Positions 1 to 4,825 of a stretch of 5,614 bases of DNA are shown here, in pieces (within the stretch, counting starts at the first letter, position 1; every line of letters begins with the position of its first letter). The stretch covers positions 1-5,614 of the forward strand of contig JAGWML010000196.1 in the NCBI GenBank assembly GCA_028873155.1, read 5' to 3'. This DNA comes from Acidobacteriota bacterium (GTDB lineage Bacteria > Acidobacteriota > Terriglobia > Terriglobales > Acidobacteriaceae). The position numbers and the translations under genes were made by a program. The notes below the pieces were generated by a model, which saw only the letters and a list, made by a program, of their open reading frames with translations, was not told the origin of the DNA and searched no databases.

Positions 1-2
1 AG

Positions 3-503
3 GAAGTCGTATGGATCGCGCCTGCACAGACAGGACCACATGGCACCGCGCCCGGCATGGAGATCCAGTTGCTCAGCGAAAGCGGCGCCGAAAAGACCTA
101 CGCTGTCATCTTCCACACCGGTGACGACGCCTACTCCGGCCTCTACGAGTTCGCGCGGCAATATCACGTCACCGCAGCGCACTTCACGGCAATCGGCGCT
201 CTCAGAGGCGCACGCCTCGCCTGGTTCGACCCCACCCGCAAGATGTACCGGCAGACCACCCTGCATCAGCAGATTGAGGTGCTCTCCATGGTCGGCGATC
301 TTGCCCTGAGCAATGGCAAACCTGCTGTACATACGCACATGGTCGTTGGTCTTCCCGATGGCGCCACGCGCGGCGGTCACGTGCTGGAGGCCGATGTCTG
401 CCCGACACTGGAAGTCATGGTCACGGTCGAGCCTAATGCCATGCACCGCACTCCCGACCCGGTCACCGGACTCACACTGATTGACCCGTCGGCGACACAA
501 TAG
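3..503 (+). CDS. PPC/DUF296-domain protein, 5' end outside window
   Basis: This is a PPC (DUF296) domain protein. Bacterial members are small, usually trimeric proteins with a histidine metal site; their biochemical role is unsettled, although plant relatives bind DNA. Counting from the ATG at 57, the domain spans about residues 3-125. It shows the AAHFTAIGAL strand (40-49), a WFDP turn (56-59), GDLAL (80-84), and histidines 92, 94 and 108 in the HTHMVVGLPDG and RGGHVLEA segments, which fit the metal site. The frame is open to the left edge, with no ATG, GTG or TTG before 57, and the ATG at 57 has no Shine-Dalgarno. The visible preceding residues EVVWIAPAQTGPHGTAPG look like the end of a linker, possibly after a signal peptide. 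I therefore treat the gene as 5'-partial; 57 is the only possible start inside the window. The ABM gene follows after 31 bases. Family call is firm; start and function are not. Confidence 0.85.
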   Translation, partial: EVVWIAPAQTGPHGTAPGMEIQLLSESGAEKTYAVIFHTGDDAYSGLYEFARQYHVTAAHFTAIGALRGARLAWFDPTRKMYRQTTLHQQIEVLSMVGDLALSNGKPAVHTHMVVGLPDGATRGGHVLEADVCPTLEVMVTVEPNAMHRTPDPVTGLTLIDPSATQ

Positions 504-506
504 AAT
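501..506 (+). promoter_or_regulatory. candidate -10 box for the ABM gene
   Basis: TAGAAT matches five of six bases of the sigma-70 -10 consensus and overlaps the stop codon of the PPC gene. Transcription would start near 513 and give a leader of about 22 bases carrying the Shine-Dalgarno. A TTGACC hexamer at 481-486 resembles a -35, but the 14-base spacer is too short for a standard promoter, so the -35 is unconvincing. The ABM gene could equally be read through from the PPC gene. Confidence 0.4.
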
Positions 507-520
507 CTGCACATCACCCC

Positions 521-526
521 AAGGAG
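521..526 (+). promoter_or_regulatory. Shine-Dalgarno fixing the ABM start
   Basis: AAGGAG lies 8 bases before the ATG at 535. This decides the start against an in-frame TTG at 481, which would add an 18-residue arginine-rich extension overlapping the PPC gene and foreign to the family. Confidence 0.85.
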
Positions 527-534
527 AATCTGAC

Positions 535-825
535 ATGGCCCACGTACGCGTCATTGCCCGAGCCGTCGCACGCGAAGGAAAGGTCGAAGAACTGAAAGCG
601 CTCTTGCGCGGAATGGTGGCGCCTACGCGCGCTGAGGCCGGCTGCATCTACTACGAACTCTTCGAGTCCAATATCCCCGGCTTGTTTTATTTCAATGAGC
701 TCTGGGAGAGCCAGCAACATCTCGACGCCCACGCCGCCAGCAAACACTTCACAGAGATCTTTGGGAAATCTAAGCCCCTGATGCAGGGCCCGCCAGAAGT
801 CAATCTCTTGACCGAAGTCGTCTAA
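535..825 (+). CDS. ABM-domain (antibiotic biosynthesis monooxygenase-like) protein
   Basis: This 96-residue protein is a single dimeric alpha/beta ferredoxin-like ABM domain (PF03992 type), near the YgiN quinol monooxygenase-like group. Members act as cofactor-free oxygenases on quinols or polyketides, but many have no known substrate. Visible features are the first strand (residues 3-12), an amphipathic helix with VEELKALLRGMV (17-28), the AGCIYYELFES strand (35-45), FNELWES (53-59), and the H66..SKHF (69-72) helix typical of the family. Length is normal for a stand-alone domain, and it has no signal peptide or membrane segment, so it is probably cytoplasmic. It follows the PPC gene on the same strand and converges on ubiX with only 12 bases between stops. 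A role in quinone redox chemistry is possible but not shown here; the neighbouring ubiX is on the other strand. Confidence 0.88.
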   Translation: MAHVRVIARAVAREGKVEELKALLRGMVAPTRAEAGCIYYELFESNIPGLFYFNELWESQQHLDAHAASKHFTEIFGKSKPLMQGPPEVNLLTEVV

Positions 826-837
826 GCCTGAGCACCA

Positions 838-1437
838 CTATTCGTCCGGCTTCCAGACGTACGCGCCCGGTTGCGGCAGCCCGATGTGCGCCAGCACGCG
901 GCTCACAAACTGCCGCGCCATCTCCGTTGAATCTGTCGGCCGATTGTAGAACGCCGGAATCACCGGAAAGATGACCGCGCCCGCCTCTGCAGCCAGCGCC
1001 ATATTGCGCAGGTGGATCCGATTGAAGGGCGTCTCGCGCACACAGAGTATCAACGGCCTGCGCTCCTTCAGCGTCACGTCAGCGGCCCGTGCAATCAGCG
1101 AATCCGCCAGCCCATTCGCAATCGCCGCAAGCGTGCCCATGGAGCACGGCAGCACGATCATGCCGTTGGACGGATAACTGCCGCTCGCAATCGACGCGCC
1201 GATATTCGCATCGGCGTGTTGCTGCGTCTTCGCGGGCGTGTGCCCCAGCAGCTTCTCCAGCAGGTCATTGCGGCCGGAGATTCCCAACTCTTCGGCGATC
1301 ACGCGCAGCGCGTTCTCTGACGTCACCAGATGCGCGCGCGCCACCCGCGCATCGCCCTCCAGCGCCGTCAGCAGCGCCCGGCCAAACACCACACCCGACG
1401 CGCCCGTGATCGCAACTGTGAGATTCATGCCTTCCAT
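838..1437 (-). CDS. ubiX: flavin prenyltransferase UbiX
   Basis: UbiX/Pad1 joins a dimethylallyl group to FMN, making the prenylated FMN that UbiD-family decarboxylases need in quinone and aromatic-acid metabolism. It is a cytoplasmic homododecamer in characterised cases. The 199-residue product shows the N-terminal nucleotide-fold motif TGASG (11-15), ASGS (84-87), PCSMGT (97-102), the AADVTLKERRPLIL stretch (118-131), RETPF (134-138) and the C-terminal FPVIPAFYNRP, all typical of the family. Length is normal. The start at 1437 is preferred because GAGG at 1446-1449 lies 8 bases upstream and overlaps the stop of the TPR gene; an ATG at 1428 would remove three residues. It is the last gene of the minus-strand cluster, 10 bases after the TPR gene. 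No UbiD partner is in the window, so the target pathway (perhaps menaquinone) is open. Confidence 0.93.
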   Translation of the reverse strand: MEGMNLTVAITGASGVVFGRALLTALEGDARVARAHLVTSENALRVIAEELGISGRNDLLEKLLGHTPAKTQQHADANIGASIASGSYPSNGMIVLPCSMGTLAAIANGLADSLIARAADVTLKERRPLILCVRETPFNRIHLRNMALAAEAGAVIFPVIPAFYNRPTDSTEMARQFVSRVLAHIGLPQPGAYVWKPDE

Positions 1438-1447
1438 TCCGCGCGCC

Positions 1448-1855
1448 TCATTCCTCGTTGGCCGGCTCTTCCGTGGGCTTGCCCTCGTTCCATTCCTGCA
1501 TTAACTGCGCGTACTCTTCTGAGTGCCCGTACTTCTCCAGCCGCTTCATCTCATCAAAGGCCTGGCCATGCTCGCCCGCGCTCCACAATACCCGAAACAG
1601 CATAATGGACGACATCTCTGACTCCGGCGACAACCTCACCGCGACTCTGCCGTGCTCCATGGCCTCGCGGTGACTGCCCGCCTGCGAGAGCGCCCATGCG
1701 GCGTAGCTGTGCACAAGCGACGCATCGGGAAACTCATCGACCAGCGCCTTCATCGTCTGCGCTGCATCTGCCGCATGTCCCTCTTCGACCTGATGAACCG
1801 CCTCCCGAATGGTCCCCAGCACGCGCTCCGCAGCCTGATCGGGTATCTGGTTCAT
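1448..1855 (-). CDS. TPR-repeat protein, function unknown
   Basis: A 135-residue, acidic, almost wholly helical protein. I see one weak helical pair around residues 8-42 and a clearer TPR unit at about 46-79, with A52, W54, A55, G60, A65 and P77 at typical positions and the segment HSYAAWALSQAG. A second unit follows at about 80-113. The C-terminal tail (124-135) is rich in glutamate and proline and probably disordered. There is no signal peptide or membrane segment. TPRs bind partner proteins, so a scaffold or chaperone-like role is the natural inference; the partner is unknown. The start overlaps the stop of the upstream 98-residue gene as ATGA, and GGAAGG at 1865-1870 lies 9 bases before it. 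The pair is therefore probably translationally coupled and may act together. Gene is well supported; function is not assigned. Confidence 0.82.
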   Translation of the reverse strand: MNQIPDQAAERVLGTIREAVHQVEEGHAADAAQTMKALVDEFPDASLVHSYAAWALSQAGSHREAMEHGRVAVRLSPESEMSSIMLFRVLWSAGEHGQAFDEMKRLEKYGHSEEYAQLMQEWNEGKPTEEPANEE

Positions 1856-2148
1856 TCGGATTTACCTTCCAAGCCGCTAGCTTTGGGCATCTGTGTACTC
1901 AGATCAAAGAGCGGTCTTACCGCCAGAATCTTGTCGAAATCCAATACGTAGCCGCCGGCATTTTCGAGGTGTGCATAGGAGTCAAGCATGTTTGAGGAAA
2001 CCACCTCATAGAGCAGGTCGTGTTCACCGTATTCCTCATTATCAGTGACGAATAGGACTTTTGCGATAAGCCGCTCGCCGTCAGTTGTTTCGATTTCGAC
2101 CGCTTTGTCGATGTTGTTTTTGAGGTACTTAATCTCAAGTTCAGTCAT
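1852..2148 (-). CDS. hypothetical 98-residue beta-rich protein
   Basis: I do not recognise this family. After a short N-terminal helix (2-14), alternating strands appear: AVEIETTDGERLIAKVLFV (16-34), DLLYEVVSSN (44-53) and GGYVLDFDKILAVRP (65-79), then a low-complexity tail (84-98). The strand-turn pattern, with a DGE hairpin, suggests a small Sm-like or SH3-like barrel; this is inference from pattern only. The protein is acidic and lacks a signal peptide, membrane segment or cysteines. The start is well fixed: GGGAGG at 2155-2160, 6 bases before the ATG. By hand count the gene is about 47% GC, well below the roughly 57-75% in sampled stretches of purB. It lies 61 bases after purB, behind a heptamer repeat, and overlaps the TPR gene by ATGA, so a joint role with the TPR protein is plausible. 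Confidence 0.75.
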   Translation of the reverse strand: MTELEIKYLKNNIDKAVEIETTDGERLIAKVLFVTDNEEYGEHDLLYEVVSSNMLDSYAHLENAGGYVLDFDKILAVRPLFDLSTQMPKASGLEGKSE

Positions 2149-2154
2149 ACGCTA

Positions 2155-2160
2155 CCTCCC
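2155..2160 (-). promoter_or_regulatory. Shine-Dalgarno of the 98-residue gene
   Basis: GGGAGG on the minus strand ends 6 bases before the ATG at 2148. It is strong support that this small unrecognised reading frame is translated from that start. Confidence 0.75.
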
Positions 2161-2172
2161 GCTGCGACCGGT

Positions 2173-2207
2173 AGCTAGGAGCTAAAAGCTAGCAGCTAGT
2201 AGCTGTC
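2173..2207. repeat. five-copy heptamer tandem repeat, AGCTANN
   Basis: Five head-to-tail heptamers in exact register on the plus strand: AGCTAGG, AGCTAAA, AGCTAGC, AGCTAGT and a diverged AGCTGTC. AGCT is constant in all five and AGCTA in four, while positions 6-7 vary. In the direction of purB transcription the unit reads NNTAGCT. The array starts 2 bases after the purB stop and fills over half of the gap to the next gene. Because AGCT is self-complementary, short hairpins are possible, for example GCTAG at 2174-2178 with CTAGC at 2189-2193, but none is long and no T-run follows, so it is not a standard terminator. Function unknown. Confidence 0.8.
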
Positions 2208-2209
2208 TT

Positions 2210-3520
2210 TCACTCCCCGAGCACTCGTTTGAAAATCACGTTCACGTTGCCAAGCTGCCGCGTGTAGTCGAACGTCCGCGCCAGCTTCTCCTCGCTCAGC
2301 AGCGCAGTAATCTTCGCGTCCCGCGCCACTTCGTCGTGGAAGTTCAGGTCCTCTTTCCATGCGCGCATTGCGTGAGCCTGCACCAGCCTGTACGCATCTT
2401 CGCGCAACATTCCGGCCTCGGCCAGATCCAGCAGCAACTGCCCGCTGAAGATGAGGCCCCCTGTGCTTTCGAGATTCTTCTTCATGCGCTCGGGATAGAC
2501 CAGCAGCCGGTCTATCAGGTCCGTCGTCATCGCGAGCAGGTAGTCCACCAGGATGGTCGAGTCCGGAAAAATAACCCGCTCCACCGACGAGTGCGAAATA
2601 TCCCGCTCGTGCCAGAGCGCCACGTTTTCAAACGCCGCCTGCGCATTGCCTCGAATCACCCGCGCGAGCCCGCTGATCTGCTCGCTGGTGATGGGGTTCT
2701 TCTTGTGCGGCATCGCCGAGGAGCCCTTCTGCTTCTCGCTGAAGTACTCCTGTGCCTCGCGCACCTCGGTGCGCTGCAGGTGGCGCATCTCCACGGCAAT
2801 CTTGTCCAGCGTGCTGCCGATGAGTGCCAGCGTGGAGATATATGCCGCGTGCCGGTCGCGCTGAATCACCTGCGTCGCCACGGGAGCAGGCTTCAATCCG
2901 AGGCGCGCGCAAATCCGCTCCTCGTGCTCTGGCTTCAGGTGACCAAAGGTTCCAACCGCTCCTGACAGCTTGCCCACACGCATGTCTTCTGCTGCCGCGT
3001 CGAAGCGCGCCAGGTTCCGCTCCATCTCCGCGTACCAGTTCAGCAGCTTCAACCCAAAGGTTGTCGGCTCCGCATGAATCCCATGCGTCCGGCCAATCGT
3101 CGGCGTGTGCTTGAATTCAAGCGCCCGACGCTTCAGCACGGCCAGCAGCCCCGTCAGCCCTGCGCGAATCAGCGCCGAGGATTCCTTCACTTGCAGCGCC
3201 TGCGCCGTGTCCACAATGTCGTTGGACGTCAGCCCGTAGTGCAGCCAGCGCGACTCCGCGTCCAGCCCCTGGCTCTTTAGCGATTCGGCAACCGCGGTGG
3301 TAAACGCGATGACGTCGTGCCGTACCTCGGCTTCAATCTCCTGAATACGCGCCGCCGAAAAACTGGCCTTGGTCGCAATCGCCTCCGCCGCGGCTTTAGG
3401 AATCACGCCATCTTCCGCCAGCACTGTGCTCGCCGCCGCCTCCACCTGCAGCCAGCAGCGGTACTTGTTCTCTTCGGTCCAGATCTGCCCCATCGCCGGG
3501 CGCGTGTAACGATCAATCAA
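2210..3520 (-). CDS. purB: adenylosuccinate lyase PurB
   Basis: PurB catalyses two fumarate-releasing steps: SAICAR to AICAR in IMP synthesis, and adenylosuccinate to AMP. It is a cytoplasmic homotetramer of the fumarase/aspartase superfamily. The 436-residue product is close to the B. subtilis type (431). Visible are RHDVIAF with His68, HYGLTSND (94-101), GRTHGIHAEPTTFG (143-156), the superfamily signature GSSAMPHKKNP (266-276) on the flexible catalytic loop, and WHERDISHSSVER (303-315). I choose a TTG start at 3520: it gives the family N-terminus (M)IDRYTRP, has AGGAG at 3528-3532 seven bases upstream, and places the histidine at 68 as in B. subtilis. A longer frame from TTG 3562 adds 14 basic residues and has no ribosome site; the next in-frame ATG would delete IDRYTRP. 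The gene lies 68 bases downstream of the glutaredoxin gene and may have its own promoter. Confidence 0.97.
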   Translation of the reverse strand: MIDRYTRPAMGQIWTEENKYRCWLQVEAAASTVLAEDGVIPKAAAEAIATKASFSAARIQEIEAEVRHDVIAFTTAVAESLKSQGLDAESRWLHYGLTSNDIVDTAQALQVKESSALIRAGLTGLLAVLKRRALEFKHTPTIGRTHGIHAEPTTFGLKLLNWYAEMERNLARFDAAAEDMRVGKLSGAVGTFGHLKPEHEERICARLGLKPAPVATQVIQRDRHAAYISTLALIGSTLDKIAVEMRHLQRTEVREAQEYFSEKQKGSSAMPHKKNPITSEQISGLARVIRGNAQAAFENVALWHERDISHSSVERVIFPDSTILVDYLLAMTTDLIDRLLVYPERMKKNLESTGGLIFSGQLLLDLAEAGMLREDAYRLVQAHAMRAWKEDLNFHDEVARDAKITALLSEEKLARTFDYTRQLGNVNVIFKRVLGE

Positions 3521-3527
3521 GCGGAGA

Positions 3528-3532
3528 CTCCT
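3528..3532 (-). promoter_or_regulatory. Shine-Dalgarno selecting the TTG start of purB
   Basis: AGGAG on the minus strand lies 7 bases before TTG at 3520-3518, the ideal spacing. No ATG or GTG in frame is correctly placed, so this site decides the start. Confidence 0.85.
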
Positions 3533-3568
3533 GCGCGCGGCAGCAACCACACTCCGCGCCAAACCATG

Positions 3569-3574
3569 ATTCTA
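3569..3574 (-). promoter_or_regulatory. candidate -10 box upstream of purB
   Basis: TAGAAT on the minus strand would start transcription near 3562, giving purB a leader of about 42 bases that contains its Shine-Dalgarno. No good -35 is visible 16-18 bases upstream. It could supplement read-through from the glutaredoxin gene. Confidence 0.4.
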
Positions 3575-3588
3575 CGTTGGAAACAGCT

Positions 3589-3846
3589 TCATGCCCGCGG
3601 AATTCCAAGGCGCTGGTGCATCTCGTCATAGAGCAGCCCCCTGCCCGGCTTGTAGGGCTGGAACCACTCGCCATCAATCACCAACTGAGGAATGGCCCGC
3701 TTGCCCACGTGGCGCATGACCTCATCGGAAGCCGCCGGGTCCTCGTCCACGTTGATCTCCGTGTAAGCAATCCCGTGTGTCTCCAGAAATTGCTTTGCGG
3801 CCCGGCAATCCCGGCACCACGCAGCCGTATACACCTGCACTTTCAT
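3589..3846 (-). CDS. glutaredoxin-like thiol redox protein
   Basis: A small cytoplasmic thioredoxin-fold protein of 85 residues, in the glutaredoxin/NrdH size range. It has the first strand KVQVYTA (2-8), the redox motif W10-C11-R-D-C14, the EINVDED strand (30-36), and the cis-proline segment RAIPQLVIDGEW (50-61) with Pro53. The motif is CRDC rather than the CPYC of classical glutaredoxins; an acidic residue before the second cysteine is seen in a group of small bacterial glutaredoxin-like proteins. Substrate and reductant cannot be read from sequence. The start at 3846 is the only sensible ATG; GGAG lies just 2 bases upstream, too close for normal ribosome binding, whereas a TAGAAT box 6 bases upstream suggests a leaderless transcript. 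It is the first gene of the minus-strand cluster leading into purB. Confidence 0.9.
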   Translation of the reverse strand: MKVQVYTAAWCRDCRAAKQFLETHGIAYTEINVDEDPAASDEVMRHVGKRAIPQLVIDGEWFQPYKPGRGLLYDEMHQRLGIPRA

Positions 3847-3852
3847 AGCTCC

Positions 3853-3858
3853 ATTCTA
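3853..3858 (-). promoter_or_regulatory. candidate -10 box, leaderless start of the glutaredoxin gene
   Basis: TAGAAT on the minus strand is followed by exactly 6 bases and then the ATG at 3846. With standard -10 geometry, transcription would start on the A of the start codon. The -35 region is poor. Confidence 0.5.
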
Positions 3859-3870
3859 CTGGGTCCACGC

Positions 3871-3879
3871 TGCTACCAT
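3871..3879 (+). promoter_or_regulatory. candidate extended -10 box for the cupin gene
   Basis: TGCTACCAT combines the TGN extension with a TANNNT hexamer at 3874-3879. Transcription would begin near 3886, two bases before the ATG at 3888 and after the alternative ATG at 3882. The gene lacks a Shine-Dalgarno, which fits a leaderless or near-leaderless start. This box and the glutaredoxin box diverge within a gap of about 40 bases. Confidence 0.45.
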
Positions 3880-3887
3880 CGATGGGG

Positions 3888-4319
3888 ATGACAGCCGGCG
3901 AGATCAAAAAGCTGCTCCAGTTAAGCCCGCATCCCATCGAAGGCGGCTCCTACCGCCGCACTTACACCTCGGCTGCGAGCATTGTTCTACCTCGCGGCCA
4001 GCGCGCCGCCCGCACGGCGATTTACTACCTGCTGGAGCCGGGAACATTCTCCGAGATGCACGTCCTCGACTCAGACGAGATCTTTCACTTCTATCTCGGC
4101 GACCCCGTCGAAATGCTGCAGCTCTACCCGGATGGCAGCTCCGCCGTCTTCACTCTTGGACCAGATTTGCAGGCTGGCCAGCAGGTCCAGATCGTTGTCC
4201 CTGCTGGTGTGTGGCAGGGCACGCGCCTCATCGGCACTGGACAAGTTGCGCTGATGGGCTGCACCGTCACCCCCGGCTTTGACTTTGCCGATTACCGCAA
4301 GCCAGCGCCGACGAGCTGA
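3888..4319 (+). CDS. DUF985 cupin-fold protein (cupin_5)
   Basis: A single-domain cupin of the DUF985/cupin_5 family, similar in type to yeast YML079w, whose substrate is unknown. The 143-residue protein begins with a helix (MTAGEIKKLLQL) and shows the family motif PHPIEGGSYRRTYTS (12-26), TAIYYLLEPG (42-51), the core HVLDSDEIFHFYLGDPVEMLQL (56-77), and VVPAGVWQG (105-113) near the C-terminus. The EIFHFYLGDP segment is diagnostic; His66 and its neighbours line the cupin pocket in relatives. Start 3888 gives the family-like MTA beginning and fits the upstream -10 box; ATG at 3882 would add two residues. There is no signal peptide. It diverges from the glutaredoxin gene and converges on tadA across 56 bases. 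Family is certain, biochemical role is not. Confidence 0.92.
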   Translation: MTAGEIKKLLQLSPHPIEGGSYRRTYTSAASIVLPRGQRAARTAIYYLLEPGTFSEMHVLDSDEIFHFYLGDPVEMLQLYPDGSSAVFTLGPDLQAGQQVQIVVPAGVWQGTRLIGTGQVALMGCTVTPGFDFADYRKPAPTS

Positions 4320-4329
4320 TTGCCAAGTG

Positions 4330-4359
4330 GCCGCAGGAGGCGGCGAGGATTCGGGTCCT
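4330..4359. other. two small hairpins between convergent cupin and tadA genes
   Basis: The 56-base convergent gap holds GCCGC(4330-4334)-AGGAG-GCGGC(4340-4344), a perfect 5-bp stem, and AGGAT-TCGG-GTCCT (4346-4359), a 5-bp stem with one wobble pair and a four-base loop. Neither is followed by a T-run on either strand, so intrinsic termination is possible but weak. They could slow both polymerases. Confidence 0.25.
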
Positions 4360-4375
4360 GACGCGGAGATAGGCC

Positions 4376-4825
4376 CTACCGCCGCTCGCGAAAGAAGCTG
4401 CGCAGCAACGTGCCTGCTTCCTCGGCTAGAATGCCCTGCTCCACCTGCAACTGGTGGTTGAGCTGGGGATGGTTCAGGACCGACAGGACCGATCCGCAGG
4501 CTCCGGCCTTGGGGTCGGCCGCAGCAAAGACAAGCCTGTCCAATCGCGCGTGAATCATCGCCCCCGCGCACATCGTACAAGGCTCCAGCGTCACGAAAAG
4601 CGTGCAGCCGTTGAGGCGGTAATTGCCCAGCACCTTGGCCGCCTCGCGCAGCGCGATGATCTCGGCATGGGCCGTCGGGTCCACATTGCGCAGCACGCGG
4701 TTCTGCCCCCACGCAATCACTTCGCCTCCATAGACCACGACGGCGCCGATGGGCACTTCGCCCTCGGCTGCAGCCTCTTGGGCCTCGGCCAGCGCAGCCT
4801 GCATAGCGTCGAGATCGGAAATCAT
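4376..4825 (-). CDS. tadA: tRNA adenosine(34) deaminase TadA
   Basis: TadA converts the wobble adenosine-34 of tRNA-Arg(ACG) to inosine, so that one tRNA reads several arginine codons; it is usually essential. It is a cytoplasmic zinc-dependent homodimer of the cytidine deaminase superfamily. The 149-residue protein shows EGEVPIGAVVV (21-31), the zinc motif H53-A-E55 in the segment PTAHAEIIALREA (50-62) with Glu55 as proton shuttle, NYRLNGCTLFVTLEPC (68-83), and P82-C83-T-M-C86 giving the two zinc cysteines. The segment ADPKAGACGS, the N-H-P element and the C-terminal SFFRERR are also family-typical. Its ATG overlaps the TGA of agmatine deiminase as ATGA, so translation is probably coupled. 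A TACCAT box 7 bases upstream could also give an independent leaderless start. Confidence 0.97.
   Translation of the reverse strand: MISDLDAMQAALAEAQEAAAEGEVPIGAVVVYGGEVIAWGQNRVLRNVDPTAHAEIIALREAAKVLGNYRLNGCTLFVTLEPCTMCAGAMIHARLDRLVFAAADPKAGACGSVLSVLNHPQLNHQLQVEQGILAEEAGTLLRSFFRERR

Noticed and set aside
40..309. Plus-strand frame from ATG 40 with an AGGA a few bases upstream
   Set aside because: It overlaps the PPC gene in another frame and its product is low-complexity Ser/Pro/Arg without any domain.
481..534. TTG-start extension of the ABM protein
   Set aside because: It would overlap the PPC gene and add a foreign arginine-rich leader; the ATG at 535 has an ideal AAGGAG.
826..837. A bidirectional terminator between the ABM and ubiX genes
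   Set aside because: The gap is only 12 bases and contains no inverted repeat; any terminator must lie inside the genes or be factor-dependent.
2173..2207. The tandem repeat as a CRISPR array or standard terminator
   Set aside because: Units are 7 bases with no spacers and there are no cas genes; stems are at most about 5 bp and no T-run follows.
2336..2965. Open frame of 209 codons on the plus strand opposite purB
   Set aside because: It lies wholly antisense to a firmly identified purB and is rich in His, Arg, Gln and Leu as expected from the complementary strand of GC-rich code; no recognisable domain.
3876..3885. Perfect 10-bp palindrome CCATCGATGG at the cupin start as an operator
   Set aside because: Palindromes of this length occur by chance several times in a window of this size, and no second copy or longer symmetry supports an operator.
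4071..4712. Open frame of 213 codons on the minus strand spanning the cupin and tadA genes
   Set aside because: It is out of frame with tadA and antisense to the cupin gene, both of which have clear family motifs; composition is a typical GC-rich shadow.
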